From Neiella marina (GTDB lineage: Bacteria; Pseudomonadota; Gammaproteobacteria; Enterobacterales; Neiellaceae): a stretch of 64,000 nt of DNA. The stretch covers positions 62,001 through 126,000 of the forward strand of contig NZ_NGNS01000001.1 in the NCBI RefSeq assembly GCF_002165625.1, read 5' to 3'. Shown piece by piece: positions 63,185 through 64,000 of the stretch. Every line of letters starts with the position of its first letter. Position 1 is the stretch's first letter. The notes below the pieces were generated by a model. The model saw nothing but the letters and a program-made list of their open reading frames with translations. It had not been told where the DNA came from and did not search any database. The translations under genes were made by a program, and so were the position numbers.

Positions 63185-64000
63185 ATGAAAGCCACCAAAT
63201 CACTCCTAGCAGTCGCCGTAACTTCCACCCTACTCGCCGCTTCCCTTACTGGTTGCGGGGGGAGCAGCAACAACTCAAGCAGCGTTAACACCGTTGACAC
63301 TCCCGAGTATGCATATCTGCGCGTATTTCACGCAGCCCCAGATGCACCGGCAGTGAACGTATGGTTAAACGGCTCCCCAGCACTTGAGGGTGTTGACTAT
63401 CAAGTCAGTTCTGGCGCCATTCAGGTCCCCGCTGGCAGCCACACTGTGCAAGTAGACGCCATTTTGGCCGACGGTTCACCACTGACTGTCATACCAGAAA
63501 CACAATTAATGTTGGACGCAGACACTGAATACAATGTTGTTGCAACTGGTAAAGCAGGCTTAATCGGCACAGGCGATCCAATGGAGTTTGGGCCGCAAAT
63601 TATTGCCCGCCCAGCGCTGATGCCCGATGGCGCTCGAATTCAAGTCATGCACGCGTCTCCTGATGCACCGATGGTTGACGTATTTATTACCGCGCCAGGA
63701 GACGATTTGAGCACTGCGATGCCGTTCGCAGATAATGTTAGCTTCCCTATGGCAACCGACGCAGTCGAAGTGCCAGCAGGCAGCTATCAAGTCCGTATCA
63801 CGCTGCCAGACGACCCAACTGTAGTGGTGTTTGATTCCGGCACGGTTGACGTACCCGCTGGGTCTGACTGGTTTGTTGCAGCTGTGACCAACACCGACGC
63901 GGGTAGCTCACCGGTCAACTTGCTAGTAGATGCAGCCAGTGCTTCCTTGGTTGTGCGCGATGCAGCGATGGAAGCTGACATTCGTGTCGCTCACACTATC
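63185..64000 (+). CDS. DUF4397-domain lipoprotein (3' end outside window)
   Basis: A surface or periplasmic lipoprotein. The signal peptide ends in the lipobox LTGC (about residues 22-25), followed by a Gly/Ser/Asn linker (GGSSNNSSS). Then come at least two DUF4397 repeats: RVFHAAPDAPAVNVWLNG and RIQVMHASPDAPMVDVFI, each followed by VPAGSHTVQV- or VPAGSYQVRI-type strands; a third repeat begins with RVAHTI as the window ends. The family has beta-sandwich modules and is common in marine bacteria, with no defined function. 272 codons are visible. Confidence 0.88.
   Translation, partial: MKATKSLLAVAVTSTLLAASLTGCGGSSNNSSSVNTVDTPEYAYLRVFHAAPDAPAVNVWLNGSPALEGVDYQVSSGAIQVPAGSHTVQVDAILADGSPLTVIPETQLMLDADTEYNVVATGKAGLIGTGDPMEFGPQIIARPALMPDGARIQVMHASPDAPMVDVFITAPGDDLSTAMPFADNVSFPMATDAVEVPAGSYQVRITLPDDPTVVVFDSGTVDVPAGSDWFVAAVTNTDAGSSPVNLLVDAASASLVVRDAAMEADIRVAHTI

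Overview
The window looks like chromosomal DNA of a marine gammaproteobacterium, most likely an Alteromonadales-type lineage. The evidence is synteny and marker families. The order fxsA, cutA, dsbD, aroQ, accBC, then prmA, dusB, fis, purH, purD is typical of Shewanella/Vibrio-like genomes. polA is followed by a clear Spot 42 RNA gene and then by engB, cytochrome c4, a DsbA-like gene, yihI, a DUF2489 gene and hemN. Small families such as TIGR02922/DUF2375 and the MJ1255/VC2487 glycosyltransferases point the same way. The genus cannot be fixed from sequence alone. I see no tRNA or rRNA gene, CRISPR array, transposase or prophage gene.

Layout. 1-5.4 kb: fxsA (cut by the window edge, minus strand), cutA-dsbD, then aroQ-accB-accC ending in a strong terminator. 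5.4-17.4 kb: a block lying between accC and prmA, which are adjacent in several relatives as I recall. It holds an orphan sugar-binding protein, a ROK repressor, an unlisted 29-residue small ORF with its own ribosome-binding site and terminator, phhB, the pentose-phosphate pair tal-tkt behind a hairpin-rich leader, a TIGR02922 gene, glnK-amtB and a GGDEF/EAL protein. 17.5-22.9 kb: prmA, dusB-fis and purH-purD. 23-29.7 kb: a Cache/degenerate-GGDEF protein, a symporter fused to a solute-binding domain, tpiA and purU.

30.3-39.4 kb: polA, Spot 42 with its SpfP-like ORF, gloA2, engB, cytochrome c4, an atypical DsbA-like protein, a methyltransferase, yihI, a DUF2489 gene and hemN. 39.4-44.1 kb: a Fur-box-preceded gene joining a ZIP-like domain to a COG0701-type permease, an aldehyde dehydrogenase and an MscS-type channel. 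44.2-52.7 kb, all minus strand: a START-domain protein, a fused 5-oxoprolinase/hydantoinase, a response regulator with an active-looking EAL domain, rraA and a PfkB-type kinase. 53-56.8 kb: a PAP2 phosphatase and a glycosyltransferase behind a Pho-box-like repeat, and a chemoreceptor. 56.8-61.5 kb, minus strand: argS, ftsN, hslV, hslU and a DUF971 gene. 61.7-64 kb: a LON-substrate-binding-domain protein, an exported glutathione peroxidase and a DUF4397 lipoprotein that runs off the end.

Most genes are housekeeping. The points most worth a second look are the 29-residue small ORF near a CRP-like site, the two transporter fusions, the Pho-box-like PAP2/glycosyltransferase pair, the four-hairpin tal leader, the shortened SpfP ORF in Spot 42, and several terminators or palindromes with no assigned transcript.
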